A stretch of 64,000 nucleotides of DNA, from assembly GCA_016215645.1 (NCBI GenBank), contig JACRIX010000021.1:46027-110026 (forward strand). The letters are read 5' to 3'. How positions within the stretch are numbered: position 1 is the stretch's first letter; each line of letters starts with the position of its first letter. The notes below the pieces were generated by a model, which was not told the DNA's origin, ran no database searches, and saw only the letters and a program-made list of their open reading frames with translations. This DNA comes from Rhodocyclales bacterium. Its GTDB lineage: Bacteria > Pseudomonadota > Gammaproteobacteria > Burkholderiales > Rhodocyclaceae. Shown here piece after piece: positions 53,043-61,552 of the stretch. The position numbers and the translations under genes are program-made.

Positions 53043-54227
53043 TCAGCAGGGACTTTGTCCCGCACCACCGCAGGTAGTGGGCGGTGCCGGTGGCGGCACG
53101 ATGATGGTTGGTAGTGCATTCAAGATCACCTGCTGCTCAGCGGTAGGTGTCGGTGCCGGAGCCGCCGGTTGTTGCTGTAGCTGCTGCTGGACTTGCTGCT
53201 GTTGCTGCTGCGCCGCCTGGGTCTCCACCTGGGTGATCGCCGCCGCATCGAGCTTCTGTGCCGCCGGCAGGATGACGTTGATGGCCTTGATGGTATCGAC
53301 GGCCTGCTGGGTCTCAGACTTCCCGACGGTAGCCTTCACGCCGGCGCCCGTACCACCACTGGTTGCCGGAGCGCCCGTAGCTGTTCCGCTCGTTGCGCCG
53401 GCATTGACGGCGGCCTGGATCGCCTGCTGTGTAGCCTGTAGTGCTCCTACTACGGCCTGCTGAACTTGTTGTGCGGCAGCGGCGGCGGCGCGTTCGGCCG
53501 CTGCTTTTTCCGCCGGCGGTGCAGTTTTGGCCGCTTCGGCAAGCTTGGTCGCGTTTTCTACCGCTTGCACCAGTGTCGCCTGTTGCTGAACGCCAACCGG
53601 GTTGGTACCGGGTACAGCTTTTTGTACGGCCGGTGCGACGGCGGCGAGTACGGCAGCGGACAGTTGTACAACAGGAACCGGCCGTGCCGGTTGGTTGGTT
53701 GCCCCGGCAGCACCTTGGCCCTGAACTACAGAAGCGGCAGGCTGGCCGGGCAAGCTCAGGACGATGCCACCATCCTGCACCGTTACTACGTAATTCACGC
53801 CTGCGATGTTGATCGCAAGGTCAGTGCCGCGGATACCGATGGTGGCGGTGCCAGCCCGCATCGCGATGGCGTCCTTGCGCGTACCGCCGATGACGCCGGT
53901 GACGAAACGCATGCCACCGGACAGCAGCGCCAGCACTACGTTACTGTCGGCGACTTTCTTTTTGTTGTAGTTGTATTTCTCGATCGCGAAGCGGGAATTT
54001 TCTTGCAGAACGACGATCTGGCCATCCTCGAATTTGAGGGTCATGGTGCCTTTGGCTACCGAGATCACGTCGCCGGATTCCAGCAGGCCGCCAACGGCAA
54101 GCGACCTTGATTGGCTACCGGTGGCGGCGGTACCGCTACCCGTCATCTCGTGAACGTAAGCGGCGGGGATGGCGAACGCCACGCTCGACACCAACATCAA
54201 AAACAAACCAAGGATTTTCCGGATCAT
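53043..54227 (-). CDS. FecR-domain protein with a Gln/Ala-rich low-complexity C-terminus
   Basis: Signal peptide [90 protein letters not shown]. Confidence 0.82.
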   Translation of the reverse strand: MIRKILGLFLMLVSSVAFAIPAAYVHEMTGSGTAATGSQSRSLAVGGLLESGDVISVAKGTMTLKFEDGQIVVLQENSRFAIEKYNYNKKKVADSNVVLALLSGGMRFVTGVIGGTRKDAIAMRAGTATIGIRGTDLAINIAGVNYVVTVQDGGIVLSLPGQPAASVVQGQGAAGATNQPARPVPVVQLSAAVLAAVAPAVQKAVPGTNPVGVQQQATLVQAVENATKLAEAAKTAPPAEKAAAERAAAAAAQQVQQAVVGALQATQQAIQAAVNAGATSGTATGAPATSGGTGAGVKATVGKSETQQAVDTIKAINVILPAAQKLDAAAITQVETQAAQQQQQQVQQQLQQQPAAPAPTPTAEQQVILNALPTIIVPPPAPPTTCGGAGQSPC

Positions 54228-54428
54228 GATGATTGCTCCCAAAAGAAACACCGATTGATTATACCCATTGAGGCAGAGGATAAGCTTGAAAGTTGTGGCA
54301 ATTTGCAGCGTATTTCCGGCAATGGTGGGCTGGAGAGGACGGCATTGGGCTTTCGCTTGCGGCGGCGGTTCCATCCGGAATGGATGCGCAACTTCCATCG
54401 ACTAGAATGCCGATTCAAATTAACTGTG

Positions 54429-55739
54429 ATGATGCGAGTGATGCCAATGCAAACTCCCGTTTTCGGCGATGTTTCTGTTCGCCTGGCGATTGTTGGTCTG
54501 GGTTACGTCGGGCTGCCGTTGGCAGTTGAATTCGGCAAGACGATTCCCGTCGTTGGTTTTGACATCAAGCAAGGGCGGATCGAAGAACTTCGAGCCGGTC
54601 AAGACAGTACGCGTGAAGTTGATGCCCCAGAGCTGGCGTTGGCAAACCACTTGAGTTTCACGGCCGATTCCGCAGCATTGCGCGAATGCAATGTATTCAT
54701 CGTGACCGTGCCGACACCTGTCGACAACGCGCAGCGCCCTGATTTGACACCCTTGATCAAAGCCTCCGAGACCGTCGGCAACGTCATGTCTGCCGGAGCC
54801 ATTGTGATCTATGAGTCCACGGTCTATCCGGGTGCGACCGAAGAGGTCTGTGTTCCCTTGCTGGAAAAGTACTCCGGCCTCAAGTTCAACCAGGATTTTT
54901 TTGCCGGATACAGTCCGGAACGGATCAATCCCGGCGACAAGCAGCATCGATTGCCCACCATCAAGAAGGTCACCTCGGGATCGACACCGGAAGTTGCCGA
55001 GTTCGTGGATGCTCTTTACCGGGGCATCGTTACGGCCGGCACGCACAAGGCCAGTTCGATCAAGGTTGCCGAAGCCGCCAAGGTGATCGAAAACACCCAG
55101 CGCGACCTGAACATCGCCCTGATGAACGAACTCAGCCTCATCTTCCACCGCCTCGGCATCGACACCCTGGAGGTGCTCGAAGCCGCCGGCAGCAAATGGA
55201 ATTTCCTGCCCTTCCGCCCCGGCCTGGTCGGCGGCCACTGCATCGGCGTTGACCCCTACTACCTGACCCACAAGGCACAGGAGATCGGCTATCACCCCGA
55301 AGTCATCCTCGCCGGCCGGCGCATCAACGACAGCATGGCCGGCTACGTGGCCGACGAAGTCATCAAGCTCATGACGCGGCGCAAGATGCAGGTGGTGGAT
55401 TCGCGAATTCTGGTGCTGGGCCTTACCTTCAAGGAGGGCTGCCCAGATCTGCGCAACACCAAGGTGATCGACATCGTGCGGGCACTGACGAGTTTTCACG
55501 CCAAGGTCGATATCTACGATCCGTGGATCGACATCGCGGAAGCCGAGCACGAGTATCAGGTCACGCCGCTCACGCAGCCGCCGGTAGCGAATACCTACGA
55601 TGCCATTATCCTGGCCGTGGCGCATCCGGAATTTCTGGCTCTGGGCGCAGCCGGGATCCACGCCTTGGGCAAACCGGGGCACGTGCTTTACGACGTCAAG
55701 TCCCTGTTGCCGCGCATTGAGTCCGACGGGCGCCTGTAA
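54429..55739 (+). CDS. Vi-polysaccharide TviB/WbpO-like UDP-sugar 6-dehydrogenase
   Basis: [75 protein letters not shown]. Start ambiguous (54429-54447). Confidence 0.92.
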   Translation: MMRVMPMQTPVFGDVSVRLAIVGLGYVGLPLAVEFGKTIPVVGFDIKQGRIEELRAGQDSTREVDAPELALANHLSFTADSAALRECNVFIVTVPTPVDNAQRPDLTPLIKASETVGNVMSAGAIVIYESTVYPGATEEVCVPLLEKYSGLKFNQDFFAGYSPERINPGDKQHRLPTIKKVTSGSTPEVAEFVDALYRGIVTAGTHKASSIKVAEAAKVIENTQRDLNIALMNELSLIFHRLGIDTLEVLEAAGSKWNFLPFRPGLVGGHCIGVDPYYLTHKAQEIGYHPEVILAGRRINDSMAGYVADEVIKLMTRRKMQVVDSRILVLGLTFKEGCPDLRNTKVIDIVRALTSFHAKVDIYDPWIDIAEAEHEYQVTPLTQPPVANTYDAIILAVAHPEFLALGAAGIHALGKPGHVLYDVKSLLPRIESDGRL

Positions 55740-55785
55740 TACTCCGTTTTCGTGGCTGCAACGCCTTTCGCTTGGGAGTAAAGCA

Positions 55786-56895
55786 ATGACGCGCAAGGTT
55801 CTTCCCGTCACCCGGCCCGATTTGCCGCCACTGGAGGAGTTCATTCCGTATCTTGAGCAGATATGGGAGAACAAGTGGCTTACCAACAATGGTCCCTTCC
55901 ATGTCCAGCTCGAGCAGGCGCTGGGCAAATACTTCGGTGTGGATCATCTGGCGCTATTCGCGAACGGTACCCTGGCCCTGATTACCGCGCTTCAGACATT
56001 GCGCATCTCCGGCGAGGTGATTACGACACCATATTCTTTCGTCGCCACCAGCCATTCACTGCTGTGGAACGACATGCAGCCGGTCTTCGTGGATATCGAT
56101 CCGCTGACGATGAACCTCGATCCGCGCCGGATCGAGGCCGCCATCACGCCGCGAACCACCGCGATCATGCCGGTACACTGCTACGGATACCCCTGCGATG
56201 TCGATGGCATCCAGCGCATCGCCGACACCTATGGCCTGCGGGTGATTTATGACGCCGCCCACGCATTTGGTGTCCGGTATCGCAATGAAAGCCTGCTCAG
56301 GCACGGCGATCTCTCGATCCTGAGCTTTCACGCAACCAAGGTATTCAATACCTTCGAGGGCGGTGCCATTGTTTGTCCGGATGCCAAGACCAAGCAGCGC
56401 ATCGACTACCTGAAAAATTTCGGATTTGCCGACGAGGTGACCGTCATGGCGCCCGGTATCAACGGCAAGATGAACGAGTTTCAGGCGGCGCTGGGGATGC
56501 TGCAATTGACGCGGGTCGAGCATGCAATTGCAAAGCGCAGGGAGCTGGATCGAGCCTATCGCGAGGGCTTGGCCGGAGTGCGGGGGATTACCCTGTTGCA
56601 GCCACCTGCCGCGACGGAGCACAACTGCGCCTACTTTCCTGTCCTGGTGGAATCCGAATTCCCGATCAGTCGCGACGATCTCTACGCCCGAATGCGGCAG
56701 GCCGATATTCTTGCGCGGCGTTACTTTTTTCCGCTGATCAGTGACATGCCCATGTATCGGGGCCTGCCGTCGGCCAACCCGTCGAACCTGCCGAACGCGC
56801 AGTCCGTGTCGCGGCGAATCCTGTGTCTCCCCATTTATCCCTCGCTCGATGTCGCCGATCTTGAGCGGGTGATCGACGTCATCGCGGGGATCTGA
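55786..56895 (+). CDS. DegT/DnrJ/EryC1/StrS family aminotransferase
   Basis: VITTPYSFVATSHSLLWNDMQPVFVDIDPLTMNLDPRRIEAAITPRTTAIMPVHCYGYPCDVDGI; SFHATKVFNTFEGGAIV. Confidence 0.92.
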   Translation: MTRKVLPVTRPDLPPLEEFIPYLEQIWENKWLTNNGPFHVQLEQALGKYFGVDHLALFANGTLALITALQTLRISGEVITTPYSFVATSHSLLWNDMQPVFVDIDPLTMNLDPRRIEAAITPRTTAIMPVHCYGYPCDVDGIQRIADTYGLRVIYDAAHAFGVRYRNESLLRHGDLSILSFHATKVFNTFEGGAIVCPDAKTKQRIDYLKNFGFADEVTVMAPGINGKMNEFQAALGMLQLTRVEHAIAKRRELDRAYREGLAGVRGITLLQPPAATEHNCAYFPVLVESEFPISRDDLYARMRQADILARRYFFPLISDMPMYRGLPSANPSNLPNAQSVSRRILCLPIYPSLDVADLERVIDVIAGI

Positions 56896-56926
56896 GCGCG
56901 AGCAGCATCAAGGGGCATCGATCGCG

Positions 56927-58162
56927 ATGAGACTGCTTTTCCTCCACCAGAACTTTCCCGGCCAGTTTCGCCACCTTGCCGGGCATTTCGCCGCCGATCC
57001 GGGCAACCGGGTGCTGGCCATCGGCGAAGCCTCGAATCTTGAGGCGAACGCGAAAGTTCATCCGCGTATCGAACTTCATCCGTATGCAACTCCCCAGCCA
57101 GCGAATGCAGCCACTCATCGCTACGCACAGCCGTACGAGGCCGCCGTTCATAGAGGGCTTGCTGTTGCAACGCTCTGTGAGCAATTCAAAAGCGCTGGCT
57201 TTGTTCCGGATCTCGTCATGGCGCACCCCGGTTGGGGGGACGCACTGTTCGTGCGAGATGTTTTTCCCGAATCACGCCTGATTCAGCACGCCGAGTTTTA
57301 CTACCATCCCGCCGGATCCGATGTCGGCTTTGATCCGGAATTTCCTGCAGCGGCAGACAGTGCCTTCCGCCTGCGGGTAAAGAACACGACGCAGATGATG
57401 AGCATGGAACAGGCAGACATGCTTTTCGCGCCCACCGAGTGGCAGAAAAGTCGCCTGCCGGAACTGCTGCAAGCGCGGTCCCAAGTGGTACATGACGGAA
57501 TCGACACGACGCTGGTGCAGCCGAATCCTGCGGCACGGATCACCCTGGCGCGGGCTGGAATAACGCTGAGCGCCGGAGACGAGGTGATCACCTACGTCGC
57601 CCGCAATCTGGAACCCTATCGTGGGTTCCACATCTTCATGCGGGCCTTGCCTCACGTGCTCAAGCTGCGTCCCAAGGCGCGCGTCCTGATTGTCGGTGGC
57701 GACGCCGTCAGCTACGGTTCCAAGCCGGCAGACGGACGTACATGGCGCCAGACCCTGATGGACGAGGTCGGCGCGATGCTGGATCCTGGCCGCGTGCACT
57801 TTCTTGGCAGGCTGCCCTATGCCGGGTACCTACAAGTGCTGCAAGTGTCTTCCGTGCATGCGTACCTGACCTATCCGTTTGTCTTGTCGTGGTCATTGCT
57901 GGAGGCCATGGCGGCGGGCTGCATGGTGGTCGGTTCGCGAACCGCGCCGGTGGAAGAGGTGATTACGGACGGCGAGAATGGTTGGCTGACAGATTTTTTC
58001 GATCACCGCGCCTTGGCCGGGATGCTTTCCAGGGCGCTGGAACAGCGAGGTGACCTCAACGACATTCGCGATGCCGCGCGCAAAACAATAGTCGACCGCT
58101 TCGATTTGCGCGGCATCTGTCTGCCGCGTCAGCTTGAACTGTTGCAACCCCTGGTTCGCTAG
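56927..58162 (+). CDS. Glycosyltransferase family 4 (group 1)
   Basis: MRLLFLHQNFPGQFRHLAGHFAADPGNRVLAIGE; YVARNLEPYRGFHIFMRALPHVLKLRPKARVLIVGGD; LSWSLLEAMAAGCMVVGSRTAPVEEVI. Confidence 0.92.
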   Translation: MRLLFLHQNFPGQFRHLAGHFAADPGNRVLAIGEASNLEANAKVHPRIELHPYATPQPANAATHRYAQPYEAAVHRGLAVATLCEQFKSAGFVPDLVMAHPGWGDALFVRDVFPESRLIQHAEFYYHPAGSDVGFDPEFPAAADSAFRLRVKNTTQMMSMEQADMLFAPTEWQKSRLPELLQARSQVVHDGIDTTLVQPNPAARITLARAGITLSAGDEVITYVARNLEPYRGFHIFMRALPHVLKLRPKARVLIVGGDAVSYGSKPADGRTWRQTLMDEVGAMLDPGRVHFLGRLPYAGYLQVLQVSSVHAYLTYPFVLSWSLLEAMAAGCMVVGSRTAPVEEVITDGENGWLTDFFDHRALAGMLSRALEQRGDLNDIRDAARKTIVDRFDLRGICLPRQLELLQPLVR

Positions 58163-58187
58163 CCGAATTCTTGCGCGCCGAGGCGCG

Positions 58188-59537
58188 TCAGGTTTCGCGC
58201 AACGATTTCCGAATGCCACCGATCAGCGGGTCAAGCCAAATGTCCAGCGGCGTACGCTCGCGGGTCTTGATATAGGCGGCGACGGGCATACCGGGGCGGG
58301 GCTCGAAGCTGAGCGGAGTCGCCGGGGTCAGCTCGACGCGGACGACGAAGTACTTTAGCTGGGCATTGGCCGGATCGGTGATCAGGTCGGAAGACACCAC
58401 CTGTACCCGTCCCTTCACCAGGGAAGTGACTCGCCGGTTCATGCCGCTGAACTCGACTTCGACGTCCTGTCCGGAACGCACTTCGTCAACATCGGCCGGA
58501 CTGATGCGAACCTCGGCGATCATCCCCGAGCTTTCCGGCGTAATTTCGAGGATGGTTTCGCGCGGGGCGATCACGCCACCCTCGGTATGGACGCGCACGG
58601 CATTGACGGTTCCGGTGGCCGGGGCGGTCAGAATGCGTTTCTTCAGGCTGTCCTTGAAAGGCAACTGGCGCTCCTGAAGGTTAAGGATGCGCGTTTGTGC
58701 CTCGACCATGTCGCGCGAATTGTCCGCATAGCGGCCGGTATTGATTTGCCCCAGCCGCAGTTGGACGTCGGCCAGCTTTTGTCGGGCCTGCGAGCGCAGC
58801 GCCTCGTATTCGAACTTCTTTTCTTCCTTTTCCGATACCTGCCGTCGCGCATCGAGCATGCGCACCGGTGCCACGAAATTCTTTTCGACCAGCCCCGCAT
58901 ACGAGGTTTCCTGCTCGCGCAGATATTTCAGCGACTGGTCGGCCGCCACCAATTGACGATCCAGGCTGGCGATTTCGGCCTCGGCCTGGCGCTTCTGCTC
59001 CTGCAACTTGTCGACTTGTTCACGCAACTGCACGTTGCGGGCGCGGAAATGATCGTCTTCGCGTTGGAGAATGCGGGCCACATCGGGGTCGCTCTTTCTG
59101 GCCAACAGAGCGTCGGGAAATCGAACGCGCGGCGCGTTGTCGATCTCCGCCTGCAGGCGCGCCAGCCTGGCTACCTCGGCATCGAACTGGCTATTGACGA
59201 TCGCCAGCGAGGCATTTGCTTCCGTGTCCTCGAGTTCGACTACGGCTTGTCCGGCGGTGACGTGCTGTCCATCCTTGACCAGGATCCGACGCACCACGCC
59301 ACCTTCCATGTGCTGGACCAGCTGTGCGTTCGATTCGACCTTGATCACGCCCTGGGCGATCACCGCCCCGGAAAGCGGCGCGAGTACCGACCAAAGTCCG
59401 CCGACGCCGAAGGCGATCGCCAATGCGATCGATGCCAGCCGAACCGAACCCTGAAGCTCTGCTTCGGTGTCGGCACGGGAAAAGGCGGGATCCGCTTCGG
59501 TCGTGCTGAGCTTGGCAGACATGGCTGGATCAGGCAT
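58188..59537 (-). CDS. HlyD/PrtE-family type I secretion periplasmic adaptor
   Basis: GAVIAQGVIKVESNAQLVQHMEGGVVRRILVKDGQHVTAGQAVVELEDTEANASLAIV; long coiled coil; GMPVAAYIKTRERTPLDIWLDPL. Confidence 0.93.
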   Translation of the reverse strand: MPDPAMSAKLSTTEADPAFSRADTEAELQGSVRLASIALAIAFGVGGLWSVLAPLSGAVIAQGVIKVESNAQLVQHMEGGVVRRILVKDGQHVTAGQAVVELEDTEANASLAIVNSQFDAEVARLARLQAEIDNAPRVRFPDALLARKSDPDVARILQREDDHFRARNVQLREQVDKLQEQKRQAEAEIASLDRQLVAADQSLKYLREQETSYAGLVEKNFVAPVRMLDARRQVSEKEEKKFEYEALRSQARQKLADVQLRLGQINTGRYADNSRDMVEAQTRILNLQERQLPFKDSLKKRILTAPATGTVNAVRVHTEGGVIAPRETILEITPESSGMIAEVRISPADVDEVRSGQDVEVEFSGMNRRVTSLVKGRVQVVSSDLITDPANAQLKYFVVRVELTPATPLSFEPRPGMPVAAYIKTRERTPLDIWLDPLIGGIRKSLRET

Positions 59538-61266
59538 TGGAGCGTTGCGGCGGGTTCGCCTCCGGCAGGCGCTTGACATTCGCCGTGCCGCCAGCGCCGA
59601 CTGTTGCCGCCTGACGGGCCAGTAGCTTGCCGCTGCCATCCTGCAAAAGCAACAGGCGATCCATGCGATCGATGATCGCCGGTGTATGCGATACCACCAC
59701 CAGTGTCGTATTGCCTTGCTCGCGCAAGCTCAGCAGCAGCTTCAGCAGTTGTTCCTTGCCCGTCTGGTCGAGGTTGGCATCCGGTTCATCGAGTACCACG
59801 AGGCGCGGCGACCCGAACAGGGCACGCGCCAGGCCCACCAATTGGCGTTGTCCGCCCGAGAGATTCGCGCCGCCTTCGGCAATCCGAGCGTTGAAGCCGT
59901 CCGGAAGTCGGGCCACCAGCGACGTCAGGCCCACCAGTTCGGTAACGCGGGTGATTTCCGCCGAATGCTCTGCCGGATCCTGCATGCGGGCGATATTTTG
60001 CGCCAGGGTGCCGGGAAACAACTCGACGTCCTGCGGCAGAAAGCCGATCTGGCGCCCCAGGGCGCTGCGCTCATAGTGATTGACGTCGTAGTCGTCGATT
60101 CGAACCTTGCCCTGGATCGGGGCGACGAGTCCCAGCATGATCCGCGCCAGGGTTGATTTGCCGCTTCCGCTAGGACCTACGAGCCCCATTGCCTGTCCTG
60201 GCTCCAGCTTCACGGATACTCCTGAGAACAGCATGGCGTTCGGTCCGAAGCCAAAACTGACGTGCTCCGTTTCGATGCCGCCATCGATGGCGGGAAGCGC
60301 CACGCTTTGTGCGGCCGTACCCAGGGGTTGGTTCTTGAGAAGCAGGGCTTCCAGTCGTTCGTAGGCGTTGCGCGCCTCGATAAAGCCTTTCCAGCCCGAG
60401 ATCGCCGTTTCCACCGGGCCGATGGCACGCGCAACGATGATGGTTCCCGCGATCATGATGCCGGGCGACAGGTTTTGCGCGATCACCAGCCAGGCACCCA
60501 CCCCCAGCATGGCGACTTGAATCAGGGTGCGGACTGCCTTGGTCGTCGCCACCATGGAATGGGAATGGTCCTGCGCCCGCTTGAGGTGGCCCAGTGCACG
60601 GTTTGTCAGCGCCTGCCAGTGGGCCAGCATGGTTGGCTTCATGCCGAGGGCGTGGATGATCTCGGCGTTGCGGATCGAGGTTCCGGCCATGTGCTGGGCT
60701 TGCGCCGCCGACTGGTTGGCACGAGTGAATAGCGGATAGGTGAGTTTCTCGTCAATCAGGGCCAGCACCAGCAATACCACGATACCGACCAATGTGACGA
60801 CGCCCAGCACCCAGGAAAAGGCAAAGATCAAGGCGGTGAACAGCGGCGCCCACGGGGAATCGAAGAACGACGTCAAGTGCGGGCTGGAAAGATAGTTTCT
60901 GAGCGTCGACACGTCCCTGATCAACTCGGCGCCGCGTCCGTCGTGAACCTGCAACTGGAAGTCATGCACCTTGTCGAGCACCCGGGGCCCCAGGTCCTGT
61001 TCCAGCACATACCCGGCCCGCGCCAGCAATCTGGCGCGAATCAGGTCGAAAAACGCCTGTGCTCCGACCATCAGCACCGTGATCAAGGTCAGCATGCCCA
61101 GCGTGGCCATGCTGCCGCTGACCAGCACCCGATCGAAGATCTGCATCATGTAGATCGGGCTGGTGAGAATGAAGAAATTGATGAAAAAGCTCAGAAACCA
61201 GGCGAACGCCAGCCAGCGCTTGATCGGCGCGAGCAACTGAAATCTGGGCAAACCAAGGTTCATCAA
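59530..61266 (-). CDS. Type I secretion ABC permease/ATPase, PrtD family
   Basis: NFFILTSPIYMMQIFDRVLVSGSMATLGMLTLI; GLVGPSGSGKSTLARIMLG; LSGGQRQLVGLARALFGSPRLVVLDEPDANLD. Confidence 0.95.
   Translation of the reverse strand: MMNLGLPRFQLLAPIKRWLAFAWFLSFFINFFILTSPIYMMQIFDRVLVSGSMATLGMLTLITVLMVGAQAFFDLIRARLLARAGYVLEQDLGPRVLDKVHDFQLQVHDGRGAELIRDVSTLRNYLSSPHLTSFFDSPWAPLFTALIFAFSWVLGVVTLVGIVVLLVLALIDEKLTYPLFTRANQSAAQAQHMAGTSIRNAEIIHALGMKPTMLAHWQALTNRALGHLKRAQDHSHSMVATTKAVRTLIQVAMLGVGAWLVIAQNLSPGIMIAGTIIVARAIGPVETAISGWKGFIEARNAYERLEALLLKNQPLGTAAQSVALPAIDGGIETEHVSFGFGPNAMLFSGVSVKLEPGQAMGLVGPSGSGKSTLARIMLGLVAPIQGKVRIDDYDVNHYERSALGRQIGFLPQDVELFPGTLAQNIARMQDPAEHSAEITRVTELVGLTSLVARLPDGFNARIAEGGANLSGGQRQLVGLARALFGSPRLVVLDEPDANLDQTGKEQLLKLLLSLREQGNTTLVVVSHTPAIIDRMDRLLLLQDGSGKLLARQAATVGAGGTANVKRLPEANPPQRSNA
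59585..59606 (+). repeat. Dispersed 22-bp motif, copy 9
   Basis: GTGCCGCCAGCGCCGACTGTTG; C-terminal tail of the T1SS ATPase. Confidence 0.85.
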
Positions 61267-61552
61267 CGAGTCATGCTGGCAGCAAATGTGAAAACGTGAG
61301 CGTGATTTCTACCTCCGGAAGCACATGCATCCGCGCGAAAATGCCCGATATTTCATCAAGGTCAATCTGCATTCTATTCCTTGAGAGCGGTGTAGTAGAA
61401 CCTGCCTTGTAGATGTCGAGTTCGGGTTGTATGATTTAGGAAGATTCGGGTCGCTTGGGCACGGATTCGGTGGCTGTCCGCATGTATAGAACGGCCACGC
61501 CAGATCCGCCAGCCCGAAGCAATAGCAGACAGTAAAAATTGGGAGCCAAATC

